This document shows, one piece after another, positions 1 through 8,922 of a DNA stretch of 64,000 nt. The translations under genes and the position numbers were made by a program. This DNA is from an uncultured Eubacteriales bacterium (GTDB lineage Bacteria > Bacillota > Clostridia > Christensenellales > Aristaeellaceae), in assembly GCA_902793325.1 (NCBI GenBank), contig CADBCY010000010.1, positions 30,129-94,128 on the forward strand, read 5' to 3'. Below the pieces are notes generated by a model. The model did no database searches. It was not told where the DNA came from and worked only from the letters and a program-made list of their open reading frames with translations. Positions within the stretch are counted from its first letter, which is position 1; each line of letters begins with the position of its first letter.

Positions 1-65
1 ATAGCCCGGCGCAACCAGCAGGGTATCATGCAGCTTGTTATGCTTCAATTTGCGCAGCCCCCTTA

Positions 66-102
66 TGAAAAGGGAGGGGTATCCCTGACGTCTACCCCTC
101 CC
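66..102 (-). terminator. Rho-independent terminator after the sugar-binding protein gene
   Basis: A 10-bp perfect inverted repeat (arms 72-81 and 93-102, 11-nt loop) is followed on the minus strand by TTTTC. It lies about 30 bases past the stop codon at 131. Bases 1-65 hold nothing I can recognise. Confidence 0.8.
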
Positions 103-130
103 GTATGATGCCTTTCAGCCGTCGAGCCGG

Positions 131-1390
131 TTATGCGGCGTCGTCGATGGCTTCCTTGGCGATCTCCCACTCCTCGTCGAAGGCGTCCAGCTCGGAGGCG
201 ACGTCTGCGCCGATGGCGATGTTCTGGGTCATCTTGTTGGTGAAGTAATCCTTGAGGCCCGGCAGGAAGGCGTCGTCGCCGGTCATGCTCTCAAAGCCCT
301 CGACCTCCTGCATAGTGGAGATCTGCTCCTCCATGTTCTTGCGCAGCGGGATCATCTCGTACTCGACGGTCTCCTTGGTGGTGCTGAACAGCTGCTCGGA
401 CTTCAGGAACTCGCCGTAGAGCTCCTTGTCGGTGAAGAAGAAGTGGATGAAGTCCTTGCAGACCTCGGGGTACTTGGTGTCCGCGCCGATGGACAGGCCC
501 TCGTTGACGAACACGGAGACCACGTTGGCGTCCTCGTCGCCGGGGATCGGGAACCAGCCGACCTCGAAGTCCTGCTCGGCCTTGGCGACCTCGGCGTTGA
601 CCCAGGAACCGATGGGCAGCATGGCGGCCTTGCCGGTGAAGAACTGCTCGAGCATCTGGGTGTAGGTGAGGCCGGTGATGTTGGGGCCGGCGTACTTGGT
701 GCAGATGGTCTGGTACTTCTCCATGGCCTTCACCAGGTCGGGGTTGTTGAACTTCACTTCATCCGCGTTGCGCTTGGCGCCCCAGTGCGGATCCTTGGCC
801 AGCAGGTCGGTGCCGGCGAACATGTTGGCGAGCTGTCCCTGCGGCCAGCCGTCCTTCAGGCCGATGGAGAAGGGGATGATGCCCGCCTCGAGCAGCTTGT
901 CGCTGGCGTCGATCATCTCCTGATAGGTCTGGGGCACTTCGATGCCGTTGGCGGCGAACATGTCCTTGTTGTAGAACACGCCGATGATCTGCTTCTTGTA
1001 GTTGGCAACGTACTGCTTGCCGTCGATCTTGCCGACGTTGGGGTCGGTCAGGTAGTCCAGGTCGCCCTCGTCGAAGGCCAGCAGCGCGCCGGAGGGAACG
1101 AAGTCCGCGGGGTTCTGCATGACCATGATGTCCGGGAACTGGTCGGTGGCCAGCAGGGTCTTCTCGTACTGAGGCAGGGTGACGTTGGAAGACGGGTTGC
1201 CGATGATCTCAACCTTCACGTCCGGGTTCGCGGCCATGTAGCGGTCGGCGATGGACTGCCAGAACTCCAGCGGAAGCTGCGGCTGGATGTTCACGCAGAA
1301 CACGATCTTGGTCTCGTCCGCGGCAAAGGCGGTGCACACCGTTCCGCAAACCAGGAGTACGCAAATGATGAGTGACAGAAGCTTCTTCAT
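131..1390 (-). CDS. ABC transporter sugar-binding protein (family 1 extracellular solute-binding protein)
   Basis: This 419-aa exported protein would capture an oligosaccharide outside the membrane and deliver it to an ABC permease. It begins with a hydrophobic signal segment (MKKLLSLIICVLLVCGTVC...) and then shows the family 1 fold. The start at 1390 is chosen because GGGAGAG lies 5-8 bases upstream; the longer open frame to 1438 adds 16 hydrophilic residues before the signal peptide. No clear lipobox is seen, although a Cys is close to the end of the hydrophobic core. It lies downstream of a YesM/YesN two-component pair and an alpha-galactosidase, so an alpha-galactoside or related sugar is the likely ligand (inference). 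No permease genes are visible, and a terminator follows directly, so the permeases must lie elsewhere or beyond the left edge. Confidence 0.88.
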   Translation of the reverse strand: MKKLLSLIICVLLVCGTVCTAFAADETKIVFCVNIQPQLPLEFWQSIADRYMAANPDVKVEIIGNPSSNVTLPQYEKTLLATDQFPDIMVMQNPADFVPSGALLAFDEGDLDYLTDPNVGKIDGKQYVANYKKQIIGVFYNKDMFAANGIEVPQTYQEMIDASDKLLEAGIIPFSIGLKDGWPQGQLANMFAGTDLLAKDPHWGAKRNADEVKFNNPDLVKAMEKYQTICTKYAGPNITGLTYTQMLEQFFTGKAAMLPIGSWVNAEVAKAEQDFEVGWFPIPGDEDANVVSVFVNEGLSIGADTKYPEVCKDFIHFFFTDKELYGEFLKSEQLFSTTKETVEYEMIPLRKNMEEQISTMQEVEGFESMTGDDAFLPGLKDYFTNKMTQNIAIGADVASELDAFDEEWEIAKEAIDDAA

Positions 1391-1442
1391 GTTGACTCTC
1401 CCTTTCCGTTCTTGATTGTGGCGCTCTGCGCCCGACAATCTG

Positions 1443-1471
1443 ATTATATTTCAACTCATCATTGTGTACAA
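1443..1471 (-). promoter_or_regulatory. sigma-A-type promoter of the sugar-binding protein gene with overlapping dyad
   Basis: On the minus strand TTGTAC and TATAAT are separated by 17 bases. The -35 lies inside a dyad, CATTGT-GT-ACAATG (1460-1473), which could be a regulator site. It lies between the yesN-like gene and the binding-protein gene, so the latter can be expressed independently of the regulators. Confidence 0.6.
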
Positions 1472-1503
1472 TGTGCAAAATTCTTGATTATGGTATAAAA
1501 TTC

Positions 1504-3060
1504 TCAGTTTCTCAAATCCGTCGGGGTAATGCCGGTCACCTTCTTGAAGATCTTCAGGAAATAGTGGTAGTCGGTGAAGCCCACCCGCTCGGCGACCTCG
1601 TACACCTTCAGCGTCGGGTTGGCGAGCAGCCGCTGGGCCTCGCGGATGCGCAGCGCGTTGACGTAGTCGGTGAACGCGCTGCCGGTCTCCTTGCGAAACA
1701 CCTGGCCCAGGTAGGATGTGTTGATGTGGCAGTCCGCCGCGACCTGCTTGAGCGTCACGCCCTCGCGATAGTGCTCGGAGATGTAGGCCACGGCCAGACC
1801 GACCACGGACGTGTTCCGGCCGAGCACCGCCGCGTTCCGGGAGAACACCTCGTCGCAGAGCTGGAACAGCCAGCTTCGCATGTCGGCGTAGCGGTGCAGC
1901 GTGAACAGCTGCGCGTAGTTGAAGTCGACGGGCTCCCTGAAGGCGTTCATGCTGCCGTAGATCTCCCGGAAGCAGTCGGTGATCCGCACGGCGACGTGCA
2001 TGAGCAGGTTGCACGCCTGGTTCAGCGAGGGCGCCGCCTCCGACATCAGCGCGTCCAGCTCGCGGGAGAGCTCGTCCTTCAGCGCCGCCGGGTCGCCCCG
2101 CCGGATGCAGTTCTTGATTTTCTCGAAGTCGATCCGGTCGAAGACGTGGGCCGGCATCGACGCCTCCGGCACGCCGTCGTACCATATGACGCCGCTGTTT
2201 TTCAGGAAGGCCCCGTACTCCAGGCTCTCCTTCGCGCTCTGGTAGGAGCGCGGGATGTCCTCAATGCGCTCCGTGGGCCGCCCCACGCCGATCATCAGCG
2301 CCAGGTCGCGTTCGCCCGCCGACCGGGCCGCGATCATCTCCAGCGCGCGCTGCAGCTCCATGCGGCAGTCCGGCGAGCCGTCGGACATCGCCAGCAGCGC
2401 GGGGTTGCCGTCGCCGTCGATGAAGGCGATCAGCCGGTCCCCGGGCAGGCTGTCCGCCATGTCGCGCATCAGGTCGCGGTTGAGCTGTTCGCGCCGGCCG
2501 GCCGGGAGCTGGCGGTTCATGGCGCAGACCGCGCACAGGTACGCCTCGGCGCGGATCGGGAGGTTCAGGAAGTCCGCCTTCTCCTTCAGCTCCTCGGCGC
2601 TGATGTTGCCGGCGACCAGGCGGCGCAGCGTGTTCGAGCGCAGCAGCTCGCTGCCCTGGCGGATCTGCTGGTCGACGACGGCCTCCTTTTCGATCTCGGT
2701 CACGGCGTTCTTCAGGTTGGAGATCAGCTCGTCGTTGTCGATGGGCTTGAGCAGGTAGTTGTCCACGCCCAGGCGGATGGCGGCCTTCAGGTAATCGTAG
2801 TCGCTGTAGCCGCTGAGGATCGTGATTTTCACGTCGAAGTCGAGCTTCTTGACCTCCTGGATCAGTTGGATGCCGTCCATGTCCGGCATGCGGATGTCCG
2901 TAATCAGGATCTCGGGGCGGATGGCGCGGATCAGCTTCAGCGCCTCGATGCCGTCGGCGGCCTCGCCCGCCACCTCGAGCCCCAGGCTGTCCCACTCGAT
3001 GGTCTCGCGGAGGCCCTTGCGGATGACGGGCTCGTCATCCACGATGATTACTCTGTACAT
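1504..3060 (-). CDS. YesN-type response regulator, receiver plus AraC-type DNA-binding domain
   Basis: This 518-aa transcription regulator has an N-terminal CheY-like receiver (residues 1-120) with acidic pair D8/D9, phospho-acceptor D55 (in ILITDIRMPD) and conserved K105. A long middle region (about 130-410) of unknown role follows. The C-terminal AraC/XylS double helix-turn-helix (about 415-518) contains the typical GFTDYHYFLKIFKKVTGITP segment. Its start overlaps the end of the sensor kinase gene by 26 bases, so the two are translationally linked and form one two-component system. The usual targets of this family are nearby sugar-transport genes; the binding-protein gene directly downstream is the obvious candidate (inference). 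Confidence 0.92.
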   Translation of the reverse strand: MYRVIIVDDEPVIRKGLRETIEWDSLGLEVAGEAADGIEALKLIRAIRPEILITDIRMPDMDGIQLIQEVKKLDFDVKITILSGYSDYDYLKAAIRLGVDNYLLKPIDNDELISNLKNAVTEIEKEAVVDQQIRQGSELLRSNTLRRLVAGNISAEELKEKADFLNLPIRAEAYLCAVCAMNRQLPAGRREQLNRDLMRDMADSLPGDRLIAFIDGDGNPALLAMSDGSPDCRMELQRALEMIAARSAGERDLALMIGVGRPTERIEDIPRSYQSAKESLEYGAFLKNSGVIWYDGVPEASMPAHVFDRIDFEKIKNCIRRGDPAALKDELSRELDALMSEAAPSLNQACNLLMHVAVRITDCFREIYGSMNAFREPVDFNYAQLFTLHRYADMRSWLFQLCDEVFSRNAAVLGRNTSVVGLAVAYISEHYREGVTLKQVAADCHINTSYLGQVFRKETGSAFTDYVNALRIREAQRLLANPTLKVYEVAERVGFTDYHYFLKIFKKVTGITPTDLRN

Positions 3061-4876
3061 ATGCTTCCAGCTCCTCCCTTCTCCTGGCGGGCATGACGAT
3101 GCTGACCGCGGTGCGCACGCCGGGCTCGCTCTCGATCGTCAGGCCGTACGGCTCGCCGAACAGTATGCGAATGCGCTGGTGCACGTTGCTCAGGCCGATG
3201 CTGTACTCGTCCCCGGACTCCGCCTCGGGCCGGTCGAGCTGTTCCTCGATGCGCCGGACGGTCTCGGCGTCCATGCCACGGCCGTTGTCGGCGACGGCGA
3301 TCACCAGCGTGCCCTCGGGCGCCTCCCGCGCCTCGATCGAGATGATACCGCCGGAGGACACCCCCTTCTGGCCGTGCTTGATGGCGTTCTCCACCAGCGG
3401 CTGCAATATGAACTTCGGCACGCCCAGCGCCAGCAGCTTTTGGGGCACGTCCGTCACCACGTCGAAGGCGTCGGCGTAGCGGATCTTCTGCAGCTCCACG
3501 AACGCGCCGGCGTAGTCGATCTCCTCGCGCAGCTCCACGAACAGCCCGCGCGTCTTGATGTTCCAGCGGAACAGGTTGCCCAGGATGTGGATCATCTTCG
3601 CGGTCTCCGCGTCCCGGTTCATCAGCGCGTTGACCCGTATTGATTCCAGCGTGTTGAACAGGAAGTGCGGGTTGATCTGCGCCTGCAGCGCCTTCAGCTC
3701 CGCCGTCTTGGACTGGAGCTGGTACACGTAGGCGATCTGGATGTGCTTGTCCAGGCGGGTGATCATGTTGTTGAAGCTCTGCTCCAGGTAGCCGATCTCA
3801 TCCTTGGCGCGCACCTGCGAGTATTCGTTGAACTCGCCGCGCTCCAGATCCCGCATCTTCCGCGCGAGCCGTTCGATCCGCCGGGAGAACAGCATGGCGG
3901 ACAGCAGGCTGATCACCAGCGCCGCCAGCACGCACACCACCAGGATGCCGTACAGGCTCCGGCGGATGGCGCTCGCCTCCCTGCGGATCACGTCGCGGTC
4001 GACGATGTTCACGAACCGGTAGCCGGTCCGCGCGGAGACCTGCGCGTTGACGACGTACTCGCCGTTCGACTCCGCGGCGTCGAGGTCCGCGATGCGGTAC
4101 TTCTCCCCGTCGAACGGCTGCCCGGTGCTCCCACCCGAGGAATCGAACAGCGTCGTGCCGTTCCGATCCACCACGAACAGCGTGCCGTTCAGGCTCTCGG
4201 CGCTCTGCAGGGCCTCCTTGAAGTGGTCCGCCCAGACGTTGACCACGATGTACCCCAGCGGGTGGTTGAAGCGCACGGCGTTCGCGTCGAACAGGTAGAT
4301 GCAGTACGACAGGACCGAGTAGTTGTTGACGCTGCTGGAGTTGATGTAGCGGGGGATGTGGTTGGGGATCATGCGCAGCGCGTTGTCGATCTCCCCGCCC
4401 GGCAGGCCCTCGCTCCAGAAGTCGTAGTTCAGGGAGGTATCCCTGCCGGAGACGTTGGAGAAGAAGAACACGTCCCGGTCGCCGTAGTCCACGATGAAGA
4501 TGTCGGAGATGAAGGCGTTGGCGCTGCAGATGTCCCGCAGGTAGCCGGAGATGACCTCCCGCTTGGTCTTGCGGTTCAGCGTCTCCAGCCTGCGCGGGTT
4601 CAGGTAGTCCATGATGCTGTCGTTGCCGTAGTAGCTCAGCGGCATGTACAGCTGGGCGAAGATGTTCTGGATGGTCTTGTACTTGCCGTCGCTGTAGTCC
4701 CGCACCTGGAGGACGATCTCGCGGCCGATCCGCGATTCCTTCTCCGTCAGCTTGCGCACGACCCAGGACACGGTGAACGTGGCCACCATGCCCACGCCGA
4801 TCGCGATGACGAGGCAATAGGAGAGCATCATCTTGAAGAAGTAGCCTTTCACGAAATGCGGTTCACGCCTGGCCAT
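3035..4876 (-). CDS. YesM-type sensor histidine kinase
   Basis: This 613-aa membrane kinase is the partner of the overlapping YesN-type regulator. A first membrane segment (about 16-40) and a second (about 310-332) bracket an extracellular sensor region of some 270 residues, followed by a HAMP linker (about 333-385). The His_kinase domain carries the phospho-accepting H404 in INPHFLFNTLESIR. The C-terminal HATPase has the N-box (LQPLVENAIKHG) and a G-rich box (VADNGRGM). ATG at 4876 is preceded by GAGGGGCGAGGA. The gene follows the alpha-galactosidase gene by 66 bases on the same strand, probably in one transcript. Confidence 0.93.
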   Translation of the reverse strand: MARREPHFVKGYFFKMMLSYCLVIAIGVGMVATFTVSWVVRKLTEKESRIGREIVLQVRDYSDGKYKTIQNIFAQLYMPLSYYGNDSIMDYLNPRRLETLNRKTKREVISGYLRDICSANAFISDIFIVDYGDRDVFFFSNVSGRDTSLNYDFWSEGLPGGEIDNALRMIPNHIPRYINSSSVNNYSVLSYCIYLFDANAVRFNHPLGYIVVNVWADHFKEALQSAESLNGTLFVVDRNGTTLFDSSGGSTGQPFDGEKYRIADLDAAESNGEYVVNAQVSARTGYRFVNIVDRDVIRREASAIRRSLYGILVVCVLAALVISLLSAMLFSRRIERLARKMRDLERGEFNEYSQVRAKDEIGYLEQSFNNMITRLDKHIQIAYVYQLQSKTAELKALQAQINPHFLFNTLESIRVNALMNRDAETAKMIHILGNLFRWNIKTRGLFVELREEIDYAGAFVELQKIRYADAFDVVTDVPQKLLALGVPKFILQPLVENAIKHGQKGVSSGGIISIEAREAPEGTLVIAVADNGRGMDAETVRRIEEQLDRPEAESGDEYSIGLSNVHQRIRILFGEPYGLTIESEPGVRTAVSIVMPARRREELEAYVQSNHRG

Positions 4877-4942
4877 GTCCTCGCCCCTCGCCCGGAGTGT
4901 GCCTCCGTAATTCCATATTGTGCCGCCCGCGCCGCGCCCCCG

Positions 4943-7039
4943 TCACGGGACGCGCTTCAGCAGCACGGCAAACGCGCTGTCCGCGGGCAGCTCCGCGCTC
5001 AGCGCGCCGCCCGAGAAGCCGACGGCCTCCGGCCGCTCCGCGAATACGTCCTCCACGGCGTAATCGCCCTCCACGGGAAGCACAAGGCGCTCCGGCGCGC
5101 CGCCGAACAGGTGCGCCACGATCAGCTTGCGCCCGCCGTCCGGGGCGGTGCGCTCCACCGCCTGCCAGCCCGAGGGGTGGCGATAGCTCTCGATCTGCGG
5201 GCCGCGCCGCGCCGTGACGCCGTCGCGGATCACGCCCTCCGCGCGCCGGTAGAACGCGATGCCGCGCTCGACGATCGCCCACTGCTCGCCGCTGAGCGCC
5301 TCCACGTCGCCCGACAGGCACATCACGCCGAGGAACGTCGCGGCGATGGACCACACCAGTCGCCGGGGCGAATCGTCCCGGCGCAGCACCGCCCAGATCA
5401 GGCTCTGCTCCGGCAGTATTGCGCGGTGGAGGTTCGCCGCGATGACGGGCAGCTCGCGCTCCTCGTGGGCGTCCGTCGCCGACGCCAGCCGGCACAGCCC
5501 CAGGAAGGAAGGCTCCAGGCGATGCCCGCCCGACGCGCAGCTTTCGATCACGATGCCGGGGATGCGCGCCTGGATCTCGCGGAAGAAGTCCTGCGAGGCC
5601 GCGACGGTCGCGCGAAGGCCTTCGCCCAGGCTCTCCGCGCCGTCGCAGCCCACGCCGATCGACTCGTTGCAGTCGATCTTGAGGTATTCGAATCCATCCC
5701 GCGCCAGCCGCTCGACGACGTGCTCGCGCAGGTAATCGCGGACCCACGGGTCGCGCATGTCCCAGAAGCGGCGCACGCCCGCCGTCACCGGCGCGCCAAA
5801 GCGCGTCAACAGGTGCGCCGTGTGCGTCGAAAAGGCGTCGGATTCGCGCCCGCAGATCTCCGGCTCGAACCAGAGCCCCGGGCGCATGCCGGCCGCCCGG
5901 ATCGCCCGCGCCGCCGCGCCGAGGCCGTCCGGGAACTGGTCGGGATTGACCCGCCAGTCGCCCATGTTGAGCTCCCAGCTCCGGCCCGCCTGCGCGTACC
6001 AGCCGCAGTCGATCACGAAGTAGTCGATATCCCTGCCCCGGAGCGCCGCCAGCATCGCCTCCAGCTTCCGCTGGCTCGGGCGGCCCCAGGTCGTGCAGAA
6101 TTCGTTGAACACCACGGGCAGGCGCTCCGAACGCGGCAGCCGGGCCGTCGGGCGCTTCTGCATCCGCGTCAGGCGGGCGCACAGCGCGTCCAGGGTGCCA
6201 ACGCACGCGGTCAGGTTCGCCGGGAGCGTCGAAAACGCCTCTCCCGGGCGGATCGACTTGGCCCAGTGCCCGAAGTCGTAATCCGCGAGCCCGCCCGACA
6301 GGCACAGGCCGTCGTCCCGGCGATAGACCTCGATCTGCCAGGACGCCGGCGCGTGCAGCTGGACGCCCCAGAACACGCCGCGCTCCCGGTCCTCGACGGC
6401 GGCGAACGGGAACCAGCGGCGCACCGGCAGCGAGCCGACCTGGCCGAACTTCTCGCTGGCCGCGCCGTGGCCGGACCAGGAGGGCTCGAGCTGCAGGTCC
6501 TCGATGTCCTCGCTGACGAGCCTGCCCTCGTCGCTCCACTTGCTGCGCAGGCGGTGCAGCCGCAGCCGCCCCGGGGCGTCCGCCGCGCCGTAGGGCGTCA
6601 GGCCGGACAGGCTGAAGCTCGAGAGCATCTCCAGCACCACCGGCGCGTCGCCGCCGTTCTCGAACGTCGTCCACACCTCCACGCCCTGCATCCCGCGGTC
6701 GTGGGCCAGGTGGTGGCGCAGGACGAGCCCGTCCGGCGCGGCTAGCGCGGTGACGATCTCCGTCCGCCCGTCCGCCCGGCGGACCTCCTGCTTATCAAAC
6801 CGGAAGCGCCGCACGGACGCGCCGTTGCGCTGGGTGTGCCCGTTGGCGAAGCCAAAGGGAAAGTCGTCGCCGCGCAGCCGGAGCTGCACGAGCGAATCCA
6901 CGCCCTGGCGCTTGTCCTGCCGCCGCGGCTCCAGGCCCGCGGGATTGAGCTCCAGGCCCACCGCGCCGTCTTCCTCCGACAGCCAGTAGCTCGCCTCCAG
7001 ATCCCCCAGCGCCTCCATGCGCAAAAGCTTCCTCGCCAT
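4943..7039 (-). CDS. GH36 alpha-galactosidase (divergent subgroup)
   Basis: This 698-aa cytoplasmic glycoside hydrolase would remove terminal alpha-1,6-galactose from raffinose-type sugars or melibiose. An N-terminal beta-sandwich region (about 1-300) precedes the TIM barrel. The barrel shows FVIDCGWY (342-348), LWFEPEICGRES (389-400), the likely nucleophile D456 in EYLKIDCNES, CASGGHR (501-507) and the likely acid/base D523 in ASATDAHE. These differ from the classic KWDMNR and SDDTD forms seen in the second GH36 gene of this window, so the two are old paralogues and may differ in substrate. The start at 7039 is set by GGGGTGG upstream; the open frame reaches 7135. There is no signal peptide. 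Confidence 0.85.
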   Translation of the reverse strand: MARKLLRMEALGDLEASYWLSEEDGAVGLELNPAGLEPRRQDKRQGVDSLVQLRLRGDDFPFGFANGHTQRNGASVRRFRFDKQEVRRADGRTEIVTALAAPDGLVLRHHLAHDRGMQGVEVWTTFENGGDAPVVLEMLSSFSLSGLTPYGAADAPGRLRLHRLRSKWSDEGRLVSEDIEDLQLEPSWSGHGAASEKFGQVGSLPVRRWFPFAAVEDRERGVFWGVQLHAPASWQIEVYRRDDGLCLSGGLADYDFGHWAKSIRPGEAFSTLPANLTACVGTLDALCARLTRMQKRPTARLPRSERLPVVFNEFCTTWGRPSQRKLEAMLAALRGRDIDYFVIDCGWYAQAGRSWELNMGDWRVNPDQFPDGLGAAARAIRAAGMRPGLWFEPEICGRESDAFSTHTAHLLTRFGAPVTAGVRRFWDMRDPWVRDYLREHVVERLARDGFEYLKIDCNESIGVGCDGAESLGEGLRATVAASQDFFREIQARIPGIVIESCASGGHRLEPSFLGLCRLASATDAHEERELPVIAANLHRAILPEQSLIWAVLRRDDSPRRLVWSIAATFLGVMCLSGDVEALSGEQWAIVERGIAFYRRAEGVIRDGVTARRGPQIESYRHPSGWQAVERTAPDGGRKLIVAHLFGGAPERLVLPVEGDYAVEDVFAERPEAVGFSGGALSAELPADSAFAVLLKRVP

Positions 7040-7100
7040 ACGACATCCACCCCTGATCCTCTCTTCGCCCGACCGGAGCGGCCGCGCGCCTTTGACACGA

Positions 7101-7129
7101 ATTCTAACATATCGCCCTGAAAAGATCAA
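7101..7129 (-). promoter_or_regulatory. Promoter of the alpha-galactosidase/yesMN-like operon
   Basis: On the minus strand TTGATC and TAGAAT are separated by 17 bases, about 60 bases before the chosen start codon at 7039. Confidence 0.55.
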
Positions 7130-7185
7130 TCCCAAAGTTGCGCCGCCGCGGCGGGGAGGCGCTTCCTGCCGCAGACGTTTCCATA

Positions 7186-7216
7186 GAAAAGATCCCCGGC
7201 GCGAGGGCCGGGGATC
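7186..7216 (-). terminator. Terminator after the BMP-family gene
   Basis: A 10-bp perfect stem (7191-7200 with 7207-7216, 6-base loop) is followed on the minus strand by TTTTC, 24 bases beyond the stop codon at 7240. Confidence 0.85.
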
Positions 7217-7239
7217 GGGGTTTACCGGGTTGGGTTCGA

Positions 7240-8448
7240 TCAGCCGATTTCGATGCCGTCCACGGGCAGGTCGAAGTAGGGCGCGGACTGGAACTCGGAC
7301 TCGTGGAAGTAGCCGTCGGTGACATACTGCGCGGCGATCTGGTGGGTCGCAGCGTTGAAGCCGCCGTTGGCGGTATCCTGCAGGTAGTCCTCGGTCTGCA
7401 CGTACTCTTCGGCGGTCATGCCGTTCACGGTGAAGGTGGAGGTGTCGAACACCTTCAGCTCGCCGCTCTCCAGCTTGGCCATGATTTCATCGAGCTTCTC
7501 CGCGGTGCCCTCGGCGGCCACGTTCTCGTTCAGCCCGGTCAGCATCACGGCGCCGTCGGCCATGGTGAAGCAGAGGTCGGTGCCGAATTCCTCGCCCGCC
7601 ATAACCTTCTCAATGCCCATCTGCATGTAGGGCGTCCAGTTGATCTTGGAGGAGATCAGCGCGGTGTTGGGCGCGACGGCGGCGAAGGAGATGTTGTAGC
7701 CGACGTTGGGCACGCCGGCGTCCTCGCAGGCGGTGGGCGCGCCGACGGTGTCGGCATGCTCGCTCATCAGCACGCAGCCGGACGCGATCAGCGCGGTGGC
7801 CGCTTCCTGCTCCAGCGCCTGGTCGCCCCAGGAGTTGGTGAACTTCACGGTCATGGTGGCGGAGGGGCAGGCGTAGCGGATGCCCAGGAAGGTGGAGGTG
7901 TAGCCGCTGATGACCTCGGCGTAGGGGAACGCGCCCACGTAGCCGACCTTGGCCTGATCCTCGGTGATCTTGCCCTCGGCGATCATCTCGTTCAGCTTCA
8001 GACCGGCGGCGTAACCGGCGGCGAAGCGGCCCTCATAGATGGACGCGAAGGCGTTGTGGTAGTTGCTCAGGCCGGTGGACTGGGCCTTGAAGCCGGTGGC
8101 GTGGCTGAACTGGATCTCGGGGTACTCGCTGGCCGCGAGGATGATGTAGTCCTCATGGCCGAAGGAGTCGGCGAAGATGTACTGGCAGCCGGATTCCGCC
8201 AGATCGACGGCGGCGTCGTAGGCTTCCTGGCTCTCGGGGATGTTGGTCTTGATGGTGAGCTGGCTCTCGTCGATGCCCAGGTTCGCCAGCGCGCCCTTCA
8301 TGCTGTCGATGAAGTTGGCGTCGTAGCCCATGTTCTCGTCGTGCAGGCAGATCAGGCCGACCTTGACGTCTTCCTTCGCGATCTCGGCGGAGGCGACGGC
8401 GCAGAGCAGCATGACCAGGATCAGGAGGAAGGATGCGATTTTCTTCAT
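7240..8448 (-). CDS. BMP-family (PnrA-like) ABC transporter substrate-binding protein
   Basis: This 402-aa exported protein belongs to the basic-membrane-protein family, whose studied members bind purine nucleosides for ABC import. The signal peptide (residues 1-23, ending ...CAVASA) is followed by VGLICLHDENMGYDANFID and an alternating alpha/beta fold with GYVGAFPYAEVISGY, typical of the family. There is no good lipobox: the Cys at about 18 is preceded by Leu, so anchoring is uncertain. Of two in-frame ATGs, 8448 is chosen because AGGAG then lies 8 bases upstream; 8454 would leave only 2. The gene has its own promoter and terminator and no permease beside it, so it is a single-gene unit here. 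Confidence 0.87.
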   Translation of the reverse strand: MKKIASFLLILVMLLCAVASAEIAKEDVKVGLICLHDENMGYDANFIDSMKGALANLGIDESQLTIKTNIPESQEAYDAAVDLAESGCQYIFADSFGHEDYIILAASEYPEIQFSHATGFKAQSTGLSNYHNAFASIYEGRFAAGYAAGLKLNEMIAEGKITEDQAKVGYVGAFPYAEVISGYTSTFLGIRYACPSATMTVKFTNSWGDQALEQEAATALIASGCVLMSEHADTVGAPTACEDAGVPNVGYNISFAAVAPNTALISSKINWTPYMQMGIEKVMAGEEFGTDLCFTMADGAVMLTGLNENVAAEGTAEKLDEIMAKLESGELKVFDTSTFTVNGMTAEEYVQTEDYLQDTANGGFNAATHQIAAQYVTDGYFHESEFQSAPYFDLPVDGIEIG

Positions 8449-8482
8449 GATCATATCTCCTTTTTTGCCCCATTGGGGAGGC

Positions 8483-8499
8483 TGTATGATTATCATACA
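8483..8499. promoter_or_regulatory. 17-bp palindromic operator candidate before the BMP-family gene
   Basis: TGTATGAT and ATCATACA flank one central base in a perfect dyad. It covers the -10 element and start-site region of the promoter below, where a bound repressor would block transcription. Regulator unknown. Confidence 0.55.
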
Positions 8500-8519
8500 C
8501 AAGGAAAGTTACAACTCAA
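8492..8519 (-). promoter_or_regulatory. Promoter of the BMP-family gene
   Basis: On the minus strand TTGAGT and TATGAT are separated by 16 bases. The -10 is part of the 17-bp palindrome. Bases 8520-8700 upstream contain no gene; the only other structure is a small CAATT-GTA-AATTG dyad near 8525. Confidence 0.55.
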
Positions 8520-8700
8520 CGCTCCAATTGTAAATTGTGCGAAGAGATGATGATAAAGTTCGTATTTTGTCGGATTCGCGGCCCGCATACGGCGCCTGTG
8601 CCGCGCGATTCGCCGCTATTTCCGAACATTCCCGCCGCCCGCCCCGCGAATGAGGGCGCAGGGCCCGGCGGCGGGCAGACGATAACAAACCGCCTGACAG

Positions 8701-8733
8701 ACAAAAGCAAACCGCCTGTCTGACAGGCGGTTT
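8701..8733 (-). terminator. Terminator of the tRNA operon
   Basis: A 12-bp perfect stem (8709-8720 with 8722-8733) is followed on the minus strand by GCTTTTGTCT. It ends the Arg-His-Gln-Lys tRNA transcript. A second partial copy of the CAAACCGCCTG arm lies just beyond it. Confidence 0.8.
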
Positions 8734-8743
8734 GACGTATCAG

Positions 8744-8816
8744 TGACCCATTGGAGACTCGAACTCCAGACACCCTGATTAAAAGTCAGGTGCTCTACCG
8801 ACTGAGCTAATGGGTC
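8744..8816 (-). tRNA. tRNA-Lys (anticodon UUU)
   Basis: A 73-nt cloverleaf on the minus strand: acceptor GACCCAT/ATGGGTC, D-arm TAGCTCAGTCGGTAGAGC, anticodon loop CTTTTAA and T-arm GGAGTTCGAGTCTCC. The 3' CCA is not encoded (CTG follows the discriminator A). Confidence 0.97.
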
Positions 8817-8820
8817 GCGC

Positions 8821-8895
8821 TGGCTGGGGCGGCAGGGGTCGAACCTGCGAATGCGGGAGTCAAAGTCCCGTGCCTTACCGCTTGGCTACGCCCCA
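8821..8895 (-). tRNA. tRNA-Gln (anticodon UUG)
   Basis: A 75-nt minus-strand tRNA with acceptor TGGGGCG/CGCCCCA, anticodon stem CGGGA/TCCCG around TTG, discriminator G and an encoded CCA. Confidence 0.97.
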
Positions 8896-8922
8896 TTAGA
8901 GAGCCGCACCATAATTGAAGGA

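Noticed and set aside
3665-6745. Very long open frame (1026 codons) on the plus strand opposite the sensor kinase and alpha-galactosidase genes
   Set aside because: It is antisense to two genes with intact family motifs, is rich in Arg/His/Ala/Val as expected from a high-GC shadow frame, and has no recognisable domain or ribosome binding site.
8535-8723. Small ORF (62 codons) upstream of the tRNA cluster
   Set aside because: No ribosome binding site, Pro/Arg-rich composition and overlap with the tRNA terminator.
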